A stretch of DNA of 64,000 nt, taken from positions 48,402 to 112,401 of the forward strand of contig NZ_JANAIE010000008.1 in NCBI RefSeq assembly GCF_029664245.1. Reading direction: 5' to 3'. Positions 1 to 11,187 of this stretch are shown here, in pieces. The number at the start of each line of letters is the position of its first letter. Position 1 is the stretch's first letter. The notes beneath the pieces are model-generated. The model saw only the letters and a list, made by a program, of their open reading frames with translations, did no database searches and had not been told where the DNA came from. The stretch is from Profundicola chukchiensis. Its GTDB lineage: Bacteria > Bacteroidota > Bacteroidia > Flavobacteriales > Weeksellaceae. A program made the translations under genes and the position numbers.

Positions 1-2362
1 AAATGCGGATATAGGAGATTCTTGTGATGATGGTGATCCAAATACATTAAACGATGTAATAACTGAAGATTGCGAATGTCAAGGAACGCCTTTAGCAGAA
101 AATAATGAAGCTTGTAACGCAACAGAAATAACTTGTGGAGAGGAGATTTCTCAAAGTTTGGTAGGAGCAGTTGAAACACAAGAAGATACTTGTTATGGAA
201 GTGGAACTGCAGATGTATGGTTTAGCTTTACAACAGATGGAACTCAATTATATACAATTGCTGAAACTTCGGCATTTGATGCAGTGGTTCAATTATTTAT
301 GGGTGACGATTGTGGTAATTTAATCGAAGTTGGAGCTTGTTCTGACTTTAATGAGTATTTTACAGTTTCTGATGCTGGAACTTATTACTTCAAAGTTAGA
401 CCTTATTATTCTTCAGGAAACTCAGGTAACATTACGGTTAGCTTGACTTGCGAAGGATTTGATTGTCAGGAATTGTCTGCAAATATTGGAGACGCTTGTG
501 ATGATGGAAATCCTAATACTGCAAATGATGTGGTGACTGAAGATTGTGAGTGTGTTGGTGTTCCAGCGCCTGTAGATAACTCTTGTGCAAATCCTATTGC
601 ATTAGCTTGTGGAGAGGAGCCTGTAACTTATTCTTCTGCTAGCTCTACCAATATTTCACCAGATGGATGTAGTATCGGAAATAATGGATTATGGTTCTCA
701 TTTGAAGGAACGGGTGCGGCAATTACGATTACATCTATGGCAAGTTTTGATCATAAAATGTCTATGCAAACTGGATCTTGTGATGATTTAACTTTTATCG
801 CATGTAAAGACGGTACTATAAATGAGGAAATCTACACGTTAGAATCTACAGTTGCGGGTGAAATGTACTACGTTTATATCGCACATTATAGCTCATATAC
901 TAACGCAACAGGAAGTATTTCTGTTAGTATAGATTGTGCTGAAGTGCCAGATTGTACAGCTCCAACCTTAAGTTTAACAACTCAAGATGCTAATGGTGAT
1001 GAAATCGATTGTTTAGATGCAGATGGTGAGTTCTTTGTTGTAGCTAGTCTATCTGGTGGATCAGGAAATGATAACTACAGTTTATCTGCCAATGGTGGTG
1101 AGGCTGTTGAAGTAGCAGCTGATGCTTCGCATACTTTCGGTCCTTTTGCGGCAGGAACAGATGTAGAAGTTGTAGCAACTGGTGTTGAAGATAATTTATG
1201 TAGTGTAACAGAAGCAGCTGATGCACCGGCTAATTGTCCTCCAGTAAACGAAACTTGTGATGGTGCAATTGCTTTAGAATGTAATGCAGAACCTGTAACG
1301 TATTCTTCGGCTGGTTCTTCAGCGACTTCACCAAGTGGATGTAATTTAGGAAATAACGGAATTTGGTTCTCGTTCGAAGGAACAGGAGCTGATATTAGCA
1401 TTGTTTCATCAGCTAGTTTTGATCACGAAATGTCTATTAATACAGGTACGTGTGATGCTTTAGTGAATGTCGGATGTAAAGATAGTTCTACAGGAGAGGA
1501 AACATATACAGTAGAAGATACGGTAGAAGGTCAAATGTACTATGTATATATTGCTCATTGGAATGTTGGAAGTACAACTACAGGTACAATCACTATTGCT
1601 ATCGAATGCGAAGAAGTTGTAGTTGATGATGTTGTTGCACCAACAGTTGTTACACAAGATGTGACAGTAGAATTAGATGAAAATGGAATGGCTTCAATTT
1701 CAGCTGACGAAGTTAATAATGGTTCTTCTGATGATGTAACTACAAGCGAAAACTTAGTTATGAGTTTAGATGTAACAAGCTTTGATTGTTCAAATGTTGG
1801 TGAGAATACAGTAACTTTAACTGTAACTGATGAGGCTGGAAATAGTGCAACAGGAACTGCAGTTGTTACGGTTGAGGATAACTTGGCGCCAGTAATTACA
1901 ACTGAAGATTTAATGATTGGATTAGAAGGTAATGCTTCTGTTTCTATCATGGTTGAAGATGTTGCAACGGCTACAGATAACTGTGGTGGTGATGTAACTA
2001 TTACTTTAAGTCAAGATGAGTTTACTGAATTAGGAGAATATACGGTAACGGTTACTGCTACGGATGCTAATGGAAATACATCTACGGAGACAGTTACTGT
2101 AACGGTAGTTGAAACTATGGGTGTTAACGATTTTGCTTCTAGAAAAGGAGTTGAAGTATATCCAAACCCGTCTAGCGATTTTGTTCAAATCAAGTCTGAT
2201 GTTGAAGTTGATTTTGTTCAAGTTTATAGCTTAACAGGTCAATTAGTTAAAACTGTAAAATCGAATAAAGTTGATTTAAGAGGTTTTGTAAGTGGAAACT
2301 ATGTATTGAAAGTTCAAACAAAAGATGGTGGACAAGTTTCTAAGAAATTAATCGTTAAATAA
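1..2362 (+). CDS. T9SS-sorted multidomain surface/secreted protein, 5' end outside window
   Basis: The frame is open from base 2 of the window with no stop, so this is the 3' part of a longer gene; the TTG at 158 is only an internal codon. The visible part has repeated cysteine-rich modules (a DACDDGNPNT-type segment occurs twice, each ending ECxG), then PPC-like beta domains with recurring CGEEPVTYSS and NNGLWFSFEG motifs, then two HYR/cadherin-like domains (TVTDEAGNSATG, TVTATDANGN). It ends in a type A T9SS sorting domain (VEVYPNPSSDFVQI, then GNYVLKVQTKDG and a basic tail). The family knowledge is that such proteins cross the outer membrane through the type IX system and are released or anchored at the surface. 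The substrate or binding partner is unknown. A strong terminator follows directly. Confidence 0.85.
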   Translation, partial: NADIGDSCDDGDPNTLNDVITEDCECQGTPLAENNEACNATEITCGEEISQSLVGAVETQEDTCYGSGTADVWFSFTTDGTQLYTIAETSAFDAVVQLFMGDDCGNLIEVGACSDFNEYFTVSDAGTYYFKVRPYYSSGNSGNITVSLTCEGFDCQELSANIGDACDDGNPNTANDVVTEDCECVGVPAPVDNSCANPIALACGEEPVTYSSASSTNISPDGCSIGNNGLWFSFEGTGAAITITSMASFDHKMSMQTGSCDDLTFIACKDGTINEEIYTLESTVAGEMYYVYIAHYSSYTNATGSISVSIDCAEVPDCTAPTLSLTTQDANGDEIDCLDADGEFFVVASLSGGSGNDNYSLSANGGEAVEVAADASHTFGPFAAGTDVEVVATGVEDNLCSVTEAADAPANCPPVNETCDGAIALECNAEPVTYSSAGSSATSPSGCNLGNNGIWFSFEGTGADISIVSSASFDHEMSINTGTCDALVNVGCKDSSTGEETYTVEDTVEGQMYYVYIAHWNVGSTTTGTITIAIECEEVVVDDVVAPTVVTQDVTVELDENGMASISADEVNNGSSDDVTTSENLVMSLDVTSFDCSNVGENTVTLTVTDEAGNSATGTAVVTVEDNLAPVITTEDLMIGLEGNASVSIMVEDVATATDNCGGDVTITLSQDEFTELGEYTVTVTATDANGNTSTETVTVTVVETMGVNDFASRKGVEVYPNPSSDFVQIKSDVEVDFVQVYSLTGQLVKTVKSNKVDLRGFVSGNYVLKVQTKDGGQVSKKLIVK

Positions 2363-2378
2363 TTTCATATAAATGTTG

Positions 2379-2404
2379 AAAGGCTCCTTCGGGGGCCTTT
2401 TTTT
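2379..2404 (+). terminator. Rho-independent terminator of the T9SS protein gene
   Basis: A short GC-rich hairpin (AAAGGCTCC, loop TTCG, GGGGCCTTT with one offset G) runs into a T tract 17 bases after the stop codon. Confidence 0.85.
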
Positions 2405-2553
2405 ATGTCTAAAAACAAGTGATTTGGTGTAAATGTGACCTTCAAACTAGAAGAATTGAATAGTTAATATTAAATTTATAATGTTAATTTAATATTTGGG
2501 AAATGTTTAAGTAACAATAACTACTTTAGCACCCCCTAATTCAACTTTATTTT

Positions 2554-3402
2554 TTGAAACTGAATCTCCCAACATATTGGTATATCATGGCGACTTATTT
2601 AATGATAAGTTTGGTCGCTGCTATTTTCTATTTACCTGAATCATCAGGTTTAAATACGATTCTACTCAATAGATTGGTATTCGTGGGATTGCTATTGTTG
2701 GTTTTGTATTTAAAAACAAGAATAAAAGATCAGCTATTTCAATTGATAAGTTTGATTAGTGTTTATGCGTTTTTGGGAAGTGTTTACTCAGAAACTGCTA
2801 TACTGAATACGATGTTTTTTGAAAAGCAAGATGCTTTAGTATCGCATTGGGATGAGGTTTTGTTTGGGTTTCAGCCAGCTCTAGAATTTTCTAAACAATA
2901 TAGATCTATGTTGTTTAGTGAACTTATGTTTATGGGCTATTTTTCTTATTATCTCATGCCTTTATTTATAATTTTTTCACTTTATAAATCAGGAAAGCTT
3001 AATCATTTTGGGTTTTTATTAATAGGCTCTTTTGTTTTGTATTATCTTGTATTTATACTATTTCCAGTTGCGGGACCACAGTTTTATTTTGACTATCCAG
3101 AGAATCATATTCAAGCGCAAGGATGGTTTGCTAAAGGCGTTAAGCTAATTCAGCAAATAGGAGAGGCGCCTACTGCTGCATTCCCGAGTTCGCATGTGGG
3201 AGTGACCGTAATTATGCTATTATTTTTAAATCAATATTTCAAAAAGTTACTTATTTATATTATTCCATTTGCCCTTGTTCTATTCTTTTCAACGGTCTAT
3301 ATAAAGGCGCATTATGCAGTAGACGTATTTGCAGGTATTGTATCGGGATGGGTAATTTATAAGACTTTAAACTCAATTTATTTATCATCTCAAAAGCCTT
3401 AA
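2554..3402 (+). CDS. PAP2-superfamily membrane phosphatase / inositolphosphotransferase-like protein
   Basis: This is a polytopic membrane protein with about six hydrophobic segments. The C-terminal half carries a PAP2 signature: FPSSH near residue 212 corresponds to the C2 motif PSGH, and KAHYAVD near residue 250 corresponds to C3 with its catalytic His and Asp. The arrangement fits the PAP2 branch related to Aur1/inositolphosphotransferases, which act on lipid phosphates or transfer phospho-head groups in the cytoplasmic membrane; the substrate is unknown. The start is uncertain: TTG at 2554 keeps the first membrane helix whole, while ATG at 2587 would trim it. The next gene begins 4 bases after the stop, so the two are probably co-transcribed and may share a lipid or envelope role. 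Confidence 0.8.
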   Translation: MKLNLPTYWYIMATYLMISLVAAIFYLPESSGLNTILLNRLVFVGLLLLVLYLKTRIKDQLFQLISLISVYAFLGSVYSETAILNTMFFEKQDALVSHWDEVLFGFQPALEFSKQYRSMLFSELMFMGYFSYYLMPLFIIFSLYKSGKLNHFGFLLIGSFVLYYLVFILFPVAGPQFYFDYPENHIQAQGWFAKGVKLIQQIGEAPTAAFPSSHVGVTVIMLLFLNQYFKKLLIYIIPFALVLFFSTVYIKAHYAVDVFAGIVSGWVIYKTLNSIYLSSQKP

Positions 3403-3406
3403 GCTT

Positions 3407-4534
3407 ATGTCTATAAATGTAAAAGAACTAGAAACTAAATCCGAATGGAAAGAATTCGTCTTTTTGCCAGAGAAGATTCATAAAAATCATTCTAATTGGT
3501 TGCATCCACTATATATGGACGATAAAAAGTTTTTTGATAAAGACCGAAATCCATCCTTTAAAAACAATAAAGCCAAGTTGTTTTTAGCTTTTAATGATCA
3601 ACAAGTTGTAGGTAGAATTATGGGTATTATTCCCACGAAATATAATGAGGGAAAAGAAGTTAAGTGCGCTCGATTTTCTTACATGGAATGTTATGAGGAT
3701 AAAGAGGTTTTTGATGCCTTATTAAAGGCTGTTACGGATTGGGCTTTAGCCTTAGATTGTCAAGAATTGATTGGCCCTATGGGGTTTTCAGATAAAGAAC
3801 CACAAGGATTTGTGACCAAAGGTTTTGAGGAGCCAACCATGTTCGTTACGAATTGTACCTATCGTTATATGAAGGAATTTATTGAGGAAAATCAATTTAA
3901 TTCTTTCGTTAAATTACATGAGTATGAAGTTCCCATCGATGAGCAAATAAAAACTCGCTACGAAAAATTTATAGAAAGAGTTTCGCGTAATCAGCAGGTT
4001 AGGTTGCTTGAGTTTAAAAAAGGAAAACAAGTAAAACCTTATGTTTCTGGGGTTTTTGAATTAATTAATAAAACCTATCAGGAGATTTATGGATTTACCG
4101 AAGTCACAGAAGCTGAACGTGATGAGTTTGCCAATCGTTTCTTGCCCTTATTAAATCCGAAATTAATCAAGATTATTGTCGATCAACACGATAAAGTAGT
4201 GGCTTTTGTTATAGCCATGCCAGATTTGAGTGAAGGAATTCGCAAGGCTAGGGGAAGAGTTTATCCTGTAGGCTGGATTCATTTATTGAAGAGTTTTAGA
4301 ACTTCTAAAAGGCTTGTTTTGCTGTTAGGAGGAGTAGATCCGGCAATGCAGAATAAAGGTTTAGATGCGATTTTGGCAGAAAGCTTATTTAAATCAGCTA
4401 TTGAATTAGGTTTTAAGACTATGGATAGCCATTTAATCATGAAAGACAACAAAAAAATGATCGCTGAAATCGAAAGGCTTGAAGGTCATCGACTTTGTAA
4501 GGAGTATACTATTTATAAGAAGAGGATTGGGTAA
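3407..4534 (+). CDS. GNAT-like acyltransferase fold protein, function unknown
   Basis: This 375-residue soluble protein starts with a region of the type seen in large GNAT-like proteins of Bacteroidota: an NWLHPLY segment, a KNPSF-like stretch (DRNPSFKNN), then a strand LFLAFNDQQVVGRIMGI that resembles the central GNAT strand with its VGR turn. The second half (GGVDPAMQNKGLDAILAESL) looks like an acetyl-CoA-binding motif A (Q/RxxGx). I infer an N-acyltransferase, but the acceptor cannot be named. It begins 4 bases after the PAP2 gene and uses an ATG start. No signal peptide or membrane segment is visible. Confidence 0.65.
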   Translation: MSINVKELETKSEWKEFVFLPEKIHKNHSNWLHPLYMDDKKFFDKDRNPSFKNNKAKLFLAFNDQQVVGRIMGIIPTKYNEGKEVKCARFSYMECYEDKEVFDALLKAVTDWALALDCQELIGPMGFSDKEPQGFVTKGFEEPTMFVTNCTYRYMKEFIEENQFNSFVKLHEYEVPIDEQIKTRYEKFIERVSRNQQVRLLEFKKGKQVKPYVSGVFELINKTYQEIYGFTEVTEAERDEFANRFLPLLNPKLIKIIVDQHDKVVAFVIAMPDLSEGIRKARGRVYPVGWIHLLKSFRTSKRLVLLLGGVDPAMQNKGLDAILAESLFKSAIELGFKTMDSHLIMKDNKKMIAEIERLEGHRLCKEYTIYKKRIG

Positions 4535-4596
4535 ATGATTTAAGATGTGATATTTAAGTAAAAATTCATAAATTGTACTACCTAATCTATTTAAGC

Positions 4597-5634
4597 ATGG
4601 AAGTTTTTGCAATTATCATAGTAATCTTAGTTATAATTTTTATTTTTTACTTCTATAAAAGAGTTTCCGCGAAAAGCAATTCTTTAAATAAAGATGTTTT
4701 GGTGAATACTGAATTATCAACTAAGCCTTCAGGAAAAGAAGTTAACGGTTTGGTTCATAATCATGATAATTCATGTAGTAGCGGGATTTATGATCAATTA
4801 TTAGTTTACTTTAGTGATTCCAATGAGTCTTTTTATGAAGATGAAAAATATTTAGATTCACTAAAGTTGGGGTTAGAAGATGAAGAAACGAAACAACAAA
4901 TTGGTCGCGCGCAATTATTTAAATTAATAGGAGAGTACTACGTTGTAAACAATAGAGTTTCTGAAGCTATAAAATCTTGGGAAAAAGCTATAGAAGAAGA
5001 TCCAAAGATTGGTTTAAAATTAAAGCTTAAGAAGTTACAGGATGTATCCGAAATATCAGAGGAGTTAAAACAACAACTACTGAGTAAGAGAAAAGTTAAA
5101 AGGAAAAAGAAAAAGAGAGATTTTAATTGGGTTGTTAAAAATTATATAAGCTTTTTTAACAGGTTTAATATAGACGAGGAGGCTTTAAAATCTAAGTATC
5201 TTTTATGGAACAAAAACAATTCTCAACCAATTGAGGACTTTGTTTGGTATATGTTTAATTCCATGTTAGATGAGAATGCAAAGAAAAATCAACCTTTAAA
5301 TGAATTTTATCAAAAAAATGCAGAAATATATTCAGAAATGACTTCATTTAGAAGAGTGCATGAAGGTAAAACAGAAAATGAATTATATAAATTATACAAT
5401 GAGAACTCTGTTAAGGCAAATGTATATAATTCAAAAGTTGAATTAGAGGTTGCAATAATAGGAGCTCCGGATTGTATTCAAGGTAGAAAGCTAAATAAAA
5501 AGATGATTTCAGTAGAAGAGGCATTAGAAAATACAATTATTCCTTATGATGAATGTTCTAGAGGAGCATGCATGTGTATGTACTCTGTTGTTTCTAAACA
5601 TGATTCGGATGGATCTTTGATATTCAAGGAATAG
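4597..5634 (+). CDS. Uncharacterised membrane-anchored protein with a C-terminal Cys motif
   Basis: I do not recognise this family. I chose the ATG at 4597 rather than an upstream TTG because it begins directly with a single strong N-terminal membrane helix (about residues 2-20) followed by positive residues (YKR), giving a 345-residue protein with a cytoplasmic C-terminal body. The middle holds a helical TPR-like stretch (LFKLIGEYYVVNNRVSEAIKSWEKA split over two helices), then a lysine-rich segment (KRKVKRKKKKR). The last 60 residues have a distinctive pattern: PDCIQGRKL, then EEALEN, IPYDECSRGACMCMY, with four Cys that could bind zinc. The gene stands alone, ahead of the tRNA-Gln terminator. 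Confidence 0.6.
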   Translation: MEVFAIIIVILVIIFIFYFYKRVSAKSNSLNKDVLVNTELSTKPSGKEVNGLVHNHDNSCSSGIYDQLLVYFSDSNESFYEDEKYLDSLKLGLEDEETKQQIGRAQLFKLIGEYYVVNNRVSEAIKSWEKAIEEDPKIGLKLKLKKLQDVSEISEELKQQLLSKRKVKRKKKKRDFNWVVKNYISFFNRFNIDEEALKSKYLLWNKNNSQPIEDFVWYMFNSMLDENAKKNQPLNEFYQKNAEIYSEMTSFRRVHEGKTENELYKLYNENSVKANVYNSKVELEVAIIGAPDCIQGRKLNKKMISVEEALENTIIPYDECSRGACMCMYSVVSKHDSDGSLIFKE

Positions 5635-5724
5635 AAGAAAATCTTAGTTCAAACAATATTTTATGTACTAAATCTATCTCTGGTTGCGCATTAGGTGCAC
5701 CTTTTTCTATGCTTAAATTAAGCA

Positions 5725-5754
5725 CAAAAAAAACCTCCTGAAATTCAGGAGGTT
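5725..5754 (-). terminator. Terminator of tRNA-Gln
   Basis: A perfect 10-bp stem AACCTCCTGA/TCAGGAGGTT with a 3-base loop is followed, read on the minus strand, by a run of eight T. It lies 14 bases past the tRNA 3' end. Confidence 0.85.
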
Positions 5755-5767
5755 ATCTCATTAATTG

Positions 5768-5838
5768 TAGACCCACAGGGATTCGAACCCCGACAAGCGG
5801 CACCAAAAACCGATGTGCTACCGTTACACCATGGGTCT
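5768..5838 (-). tRNA. tRNA-Gln (anticodon TTG)
   Basis: On the minus strand the 7-bp acceptor stem AGACCCA/TGGGTCT closes a full cloverleaf, with a GGTTCGAATCC T arm and the anticodon loop TTTTGGT holding TTG. The 71-nt length is normal. The CCA end is not encoded. Confidence 0.95.
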
Positions 5839-5856
5839 TTTCGATTAATTCGATTG

Positions 5857-5888
5857 CAAATATAGAAATTAATTTTTGACTCCACAAA
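5857..5888 (-). promoter_or_regulatory. Bacteroidota-type promoter of tRNA-Gln
   Basis: Read on the minus strand there is a TTTG -33 element (5885-5888), a 20-base spacer, and a perfect -7 element TATATTTG (5857-5864, consensus TAnnTTTG). It sits 18 bases upstream of the mature tRNA 5' end. Confidence 0.75.
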
Positions 5889-5991
5889 ATGAAAATTGAA
5901 AAAAGTTTGAAATTTTTTGAGTTCAAACTTCTAATTCATTCATTACAAATTGGTTCGATAAAATAATTTTTTTCAATGTATTTTATCTTAA

Positions 5992-8025
<2,034 letters not shown>

Positions 8026-8057
8026 AAGGGCATAGTGAAATAGTCTTTTCTTAGCCG

Positions 8058-8065
8058 TATATTTG
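8058..8065 (+). promoter_or_regulatory. -7 promoter element of uup
   Basis: TATATTTG matches TAnnTTTG exactly, 25 bases upstream of the GTG start. No clear -33 TTTG is seen. Confidence 0.5.
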
Positions 8066-8090
8066 TAGGTTGAATTATTAAATTATATCT

Positions 8091-9971
8091 GTGACTTTCG
8101 CAACTATCACCAATCTTACTAAATCCTATGGCATCCGAACTTTGTTTGAGGATGTTAATTTTATTGTCAATCAAGGCGATAATATTGCCATTGTAGCTAA
8201 AAACGGAAGTGGTAAGTCTACTTTATTAAAAATTATTCAGGGTGTTGAAACACCTGATTCTGGTGAGGTTGAAATTCATCGTGGAATCGATGTTTACACG
8301 CTAGAGCAAGGTGATGACTTCGACGAGAATTTGTTAGCGAAAGACATCATTTATGCGCATGATAATGATGTTTTGCAGTTATTAAATAAATATCAATCTT
8401 ATTTGAACGAAGGTATTTCTGATCAGCGTTTGATTGATGTAATGACCCAGATTGATGAAGCGAATGCTTGGAATGTTGAGTCATTATTTGAGGAGATTTT
8501 CTCTAATTTAAAGATTGATTTCTTAAACCAAAAGATTGGAAGCCTATCGGGTGGACAACGTAAAAGGATTTCATTAGCTAAATTTTTAATTGATATTTCG
8601 ATTGACGAAGGGCATCAATTATTAATCTTAGATGAGCCTACCAACCACCTAGATATTGAAATGGTGGAGTGGTTAGAATACTTCATCAACAAAGAGAACC
8701 GAACTTTGCTTTTGGTGACCCACGATAGATATTTCTTGGATTCAATTTGTACACAAATTCTGGAATTAGAAGATCAAACGATTTATGTTCATCGTGGTGA
8801 TTACGAAACCTATGTGACCAATAAAGCGAACCGAATCGAAAACCTTCAAGCGAATATTGATAAGGCTAAAAACCTTTATAGAAAAGAGCTTGAATGGATG
8901 CGTCGTCAACCTAAAGCGAGAACTACCAAATCAAAGAGTAGGGAGCAATCTTTCTATAAAACCGAAGAAGTTGCTAAGCGTAAGATTGTAGACCAAAATC
9001 TTTTATTAGAAATGCAGATGACGCGTTTGGGTAAAAAGATTGTTGAGTTCGAGGAGGTGAGTTTTGCTTATGGTGAGAAAAAGATATTAGATAATTATTC
9101 CAACTTATTTGCACGTGGTCAAAAGATTGGAATCATCGGTAAAAATGGTGTTGGTAAGTCAACCTTTCTTAAGATTCTAGAAGGTGATGTTCAACCAGAT
9201 TCTGGAGAAATCGATAGAGGAGATACGCTTGTTTTTGGACATTTTAAGCAAGATGGAATTTCATATAAACCAGAGCAGCGTGTTATAGATTTTGTAACGG
9301 ATATTGCAGAAAACTTCCCATTAGCCAATGGTGGTTCTATGTCGGCAAGTCAATTCTTGCAATTGTTCTTATTCGAGCCACAACAACAGTACACGCCGAT
9401 TAGTAGATTGAGTGGAGGTGAGAAAAAGCGTTTGCAATTATTAAGTGTTCTCTATAAAAATCCGAATTTCTTGATTCTGGATGAGCCTACCAACGATTTA
9501 GATTTGCCTACTTTAACTATTTTAGAGCAATTCTTAAATGATTATTCTGGTTGTTTATTGATCGTTTCCCACGACCGTTACTTTATGGACAAGGTGGTAG
9601 ATGAGTTAATGATTTTTGATGGTCAAGGTAAGATTTCGACATTCTACGGAACTTATACAGAATATTTCTTGGACCAAAAAGCTCAGCAGCTAGAGGCGAG
9701 TAAGCAAAAATCTGAAGAAATTAAACAGCAGCCTAAGCCTAAGTCAAATGAGAATAAATTGACTTATAACGAGCAAAAAGAGTTTAAACAAATCGAAAAG
9801 GACTTACCTAAATTAGAAGAAAAACGTAAGGAGTTAGAAGCTAAATTAACGGACACAAGTTTGGATTTAGATAAAATCACAGAAATCTCTGAAAAGTATC
9901 AGCAAATTAAAGATAAAATTGAAGAGGCAGAAATGCGCTGGTTAGAGTTGTCTGAAAAGGAAGCTAATTAA
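8091..9971 (+). CDS. uup: ABC-F family ATPase, Uup-like
   Basis: This soluble protein has two ABC ATPase cassettes in one chain and no membrane segments, which defines the ABC-F class of ribosome-associated or DNA-transaction ATPases. Cassette 1 has Walker A AKNGSGKST, signature LSGGQRKR and Walker B LILDEPTNHLD. Cassette 2 has GKNGVGKST, LSGGEKKR and LILDEPTNDLD. The NDLD ending of the second Walker B and the C-terminal coiled coil (about residues 560-626, rich in KEL/EEK) resemble Uup, a factor linked to ribosome function and to suppressing transposon precise excision. The start is GTG, which gives the expected N-terminus FATITNLTKSYG. The interdomain linker has the basic RRQPKARTTKSKSR segment typical of ABC-F. 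Confidence 0.9.
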   Translation: MTFATITNLTKSYGIRTLFEDVNFIVNQGDNIAIVAKNGSGKSTLLKIIQGVETPDSGEVEIHRGIDVYTLEQGDDFDENLLAKDIIYAHDNDVLQLLNKYQSYLNEGISDQRLIDVMTQIDEANAWNVESLFEEIFSNLKIDFLNQKIGSLSGGQRKRISLAKFLIDISIDEGHQLLILDEPTNHLDIEMVEWLEYFINKENRTLLLVTHDRYFLDSICTQILELEDQTIYVHRGDYETYVTNKANRIENLQANIDKAKNLYRKELEWMRRQPKARTTKSKSREQSFYKTEEVAKRKIVDQNLLLEMQMTRLGKKIVEFEEVSFAYGEKKILDNYSNLFARGQKIGIIGKNGVGKSTFLKILEGDVQPDSGEIDRGDTLVFGHFKQDGISYKPEQRVIDFVTDIAENFPLANGGSMSASQFLQLFLFEPQQQYTPISRLSGGEKKRLQLLSVLYKNPNFLILDEPTNDLDLPTLTILEQFLNDYSGCLLIVSHDRYFMDKVVDELMIFDGQGKISTFYGTYTEYFLDQKAQQLEASKQKSEEIKQQPKPKSNENKLTYNEQKEFKQIEKDLPKLEEKRKELEAKLTDTSLDLDKITEISEKYQQIKDKIEEAEMRWLELSEKEAN

Positions 9972-10018
9972 CTTTTCGGGATTAAATTTTATAAGTATTA
10001 TTCCACTACAAAACTTTC

Positions 10019-10026
10019 TATTTTTG
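10019..10026 (+). promoter_or_regulatory. -7 promoter element
   Basis: TATTTTTG fits TAnnTTTG, 9 bases upstream of the ATG at 10036, implying a very short or absent 5' leader. Confidence 0.5.
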
Positions 10027-10035
10027 CCTTAATTT

Positions 10036-11187
10036 ATGACGCATTTGAGCTACAGCCTTTATACTTCTGTTCAAGAACTTCCACAAGAATGGGATAGGCT
10101 GCGCAAAGATGAATTTTTAAATTTAGCCTATCTCACAGCACAAGAAAATGCACTACCTAAAAACATGGATGTGTTTTATATTGCTGTTTATCAATTAGAT
10201 AAATTGGTTGGTAAAGCTATTGTTCAGCGTGTGCGTGTTCAAGGTGAAGAGGTTTATAGAAATAATCCAAGCTCGATGAAAGAAGAGTTGCTCAATCTTC
10301 TTAATATCAATATTCTGTGCCTTGGAAATCTAAAACTCACGGGCGAGCATGCCTATGTTTATGATGAAAATGTTGACGAATTAGAGGTTTTAAGTTTATT
10401 AAAAGAAGCCTTAAATGAAATCAGGCAGATTTCTAAAAAGGAAAAATTGCCGATTCAACTGATGGGTATCAAAGACTTCTATCAGGATTCTAAAATAAGA
10501 GTTGAGAAAATCTTTAAAGATTATCAAGCTTTTACAGTTCAGCCAAATATGGTTTTCGAATTTAGAAAAGAATGGAAAGTCTTCGATGATTATCTCGATG
10601 CGATGCGTACTAAATACAGAACCCGAGCCAAGAGAGCATTTAAGAAATCCGAAGGTATTGTTTATCGAGAGTTAAATTTGGAAGAAATTCTAAGGTGGAA
10701 TAATTCAATTTATCAGCTCTATTTGAATGTTTTAAATAATGCAGATTTTTCTCTATATCAATTGCCTGAGAATTATTTTGTAGAAATGAAGAAGCAAATG
10801 CCGAATAAATTCAAATTATTTGGTGGTTTTAAACAAGATTCTTTGGTTTCATTTTATTCAATTATTGAAAATAATGAACAATTAGAAGCTGGTTTTTTGG
10901 GTTATGATGCTGAATTACAAAAGGAAAATCAATTATACCTCAATTTGCTTTATCAAATGATAACCTACGGGATAGACTTTGGATTTGATAGCTTAGATCT
11001 TTCTCGTACCGCGATGGAAATCAAAAGTTCGGTAGGAGCAGAGCCCATCGAAACCTTTGGACTTTTAAAACATACAAATCCTTGGATGAATAAAGTTCTG
11101 AAATCAATATTCAGTAAGTTTTATCAACCCGAAGAATGGATTCAAAGAAGTCCTTTTAAAGATGTCGATAGATCGTTGAGTAATTAA
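10036..11187 (+). CDS. GNAT/FemAB-like protein (peptidoglycan-type acyltransferase fold), function unknown
   Basis: This 383-residue soluble protein has the layout of the double-GNAT FemAB/COG3146-like group: a first domain with AVYQLDKLVGKAIVQRV, and a second with a basic helix (MRTKYRTRAKRAFKKSEG) followed by KLFGGFKQDSLVSFYSII and a C-terminal DLSRTAMEIKSSVGAEP segment. In related proteins this last motif belongs to the acceptor site. I infer an aminoacyl or acyl transferase acting on envelope precursors, but only the fold is supported. Its stop codon overlaps by 4 bases the stop of the convergent racemase gene, leaving no room for a separate terminator. Confidence 0.6.
   Translation: MTHLSYSLYTSVQELPQEWDRLRKDEFLNLAYLTAQENALPKNMDVFYIAVYQLDKLVGKAIVQRVRVQGEEVYRNNPSSMKEELLNLLNINILCLGNLKLTGEHAYVYDENVDELEVLSLLKEALNEIRQISKKEKLPIQLMGIKDFYQDSKIRVEKIFKDYQAFTVQPNMVFEFRKEWKVFDDYLDAMRTKYRTRAKRAFKKSEGIVYRELNLEEILRWNNSIYQLYLNVLNNADFSLYQLPENYFVEMKKQMPNKFKLFGGFKQDSLVSFYSIIENNEQLEAGFLGYDAELQKENQLYLNLLYQMITYGIDFGFDSLDLSRTAMEIKSSVGAEPIETFGLLKHTNPWMNKVLKSIFSKFYQPEEWIQRSPFKDVDRSLSN

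Noticed and set aside
5903..5930. Inverted repeat AAGTTTGAA/TTCAAACTT between tRNA-Gln and ligA
   Set aside because: AT-rich, 9-bp arms with a loop of 10 and no T tract or linked promoter; too weak to call a regulator site.
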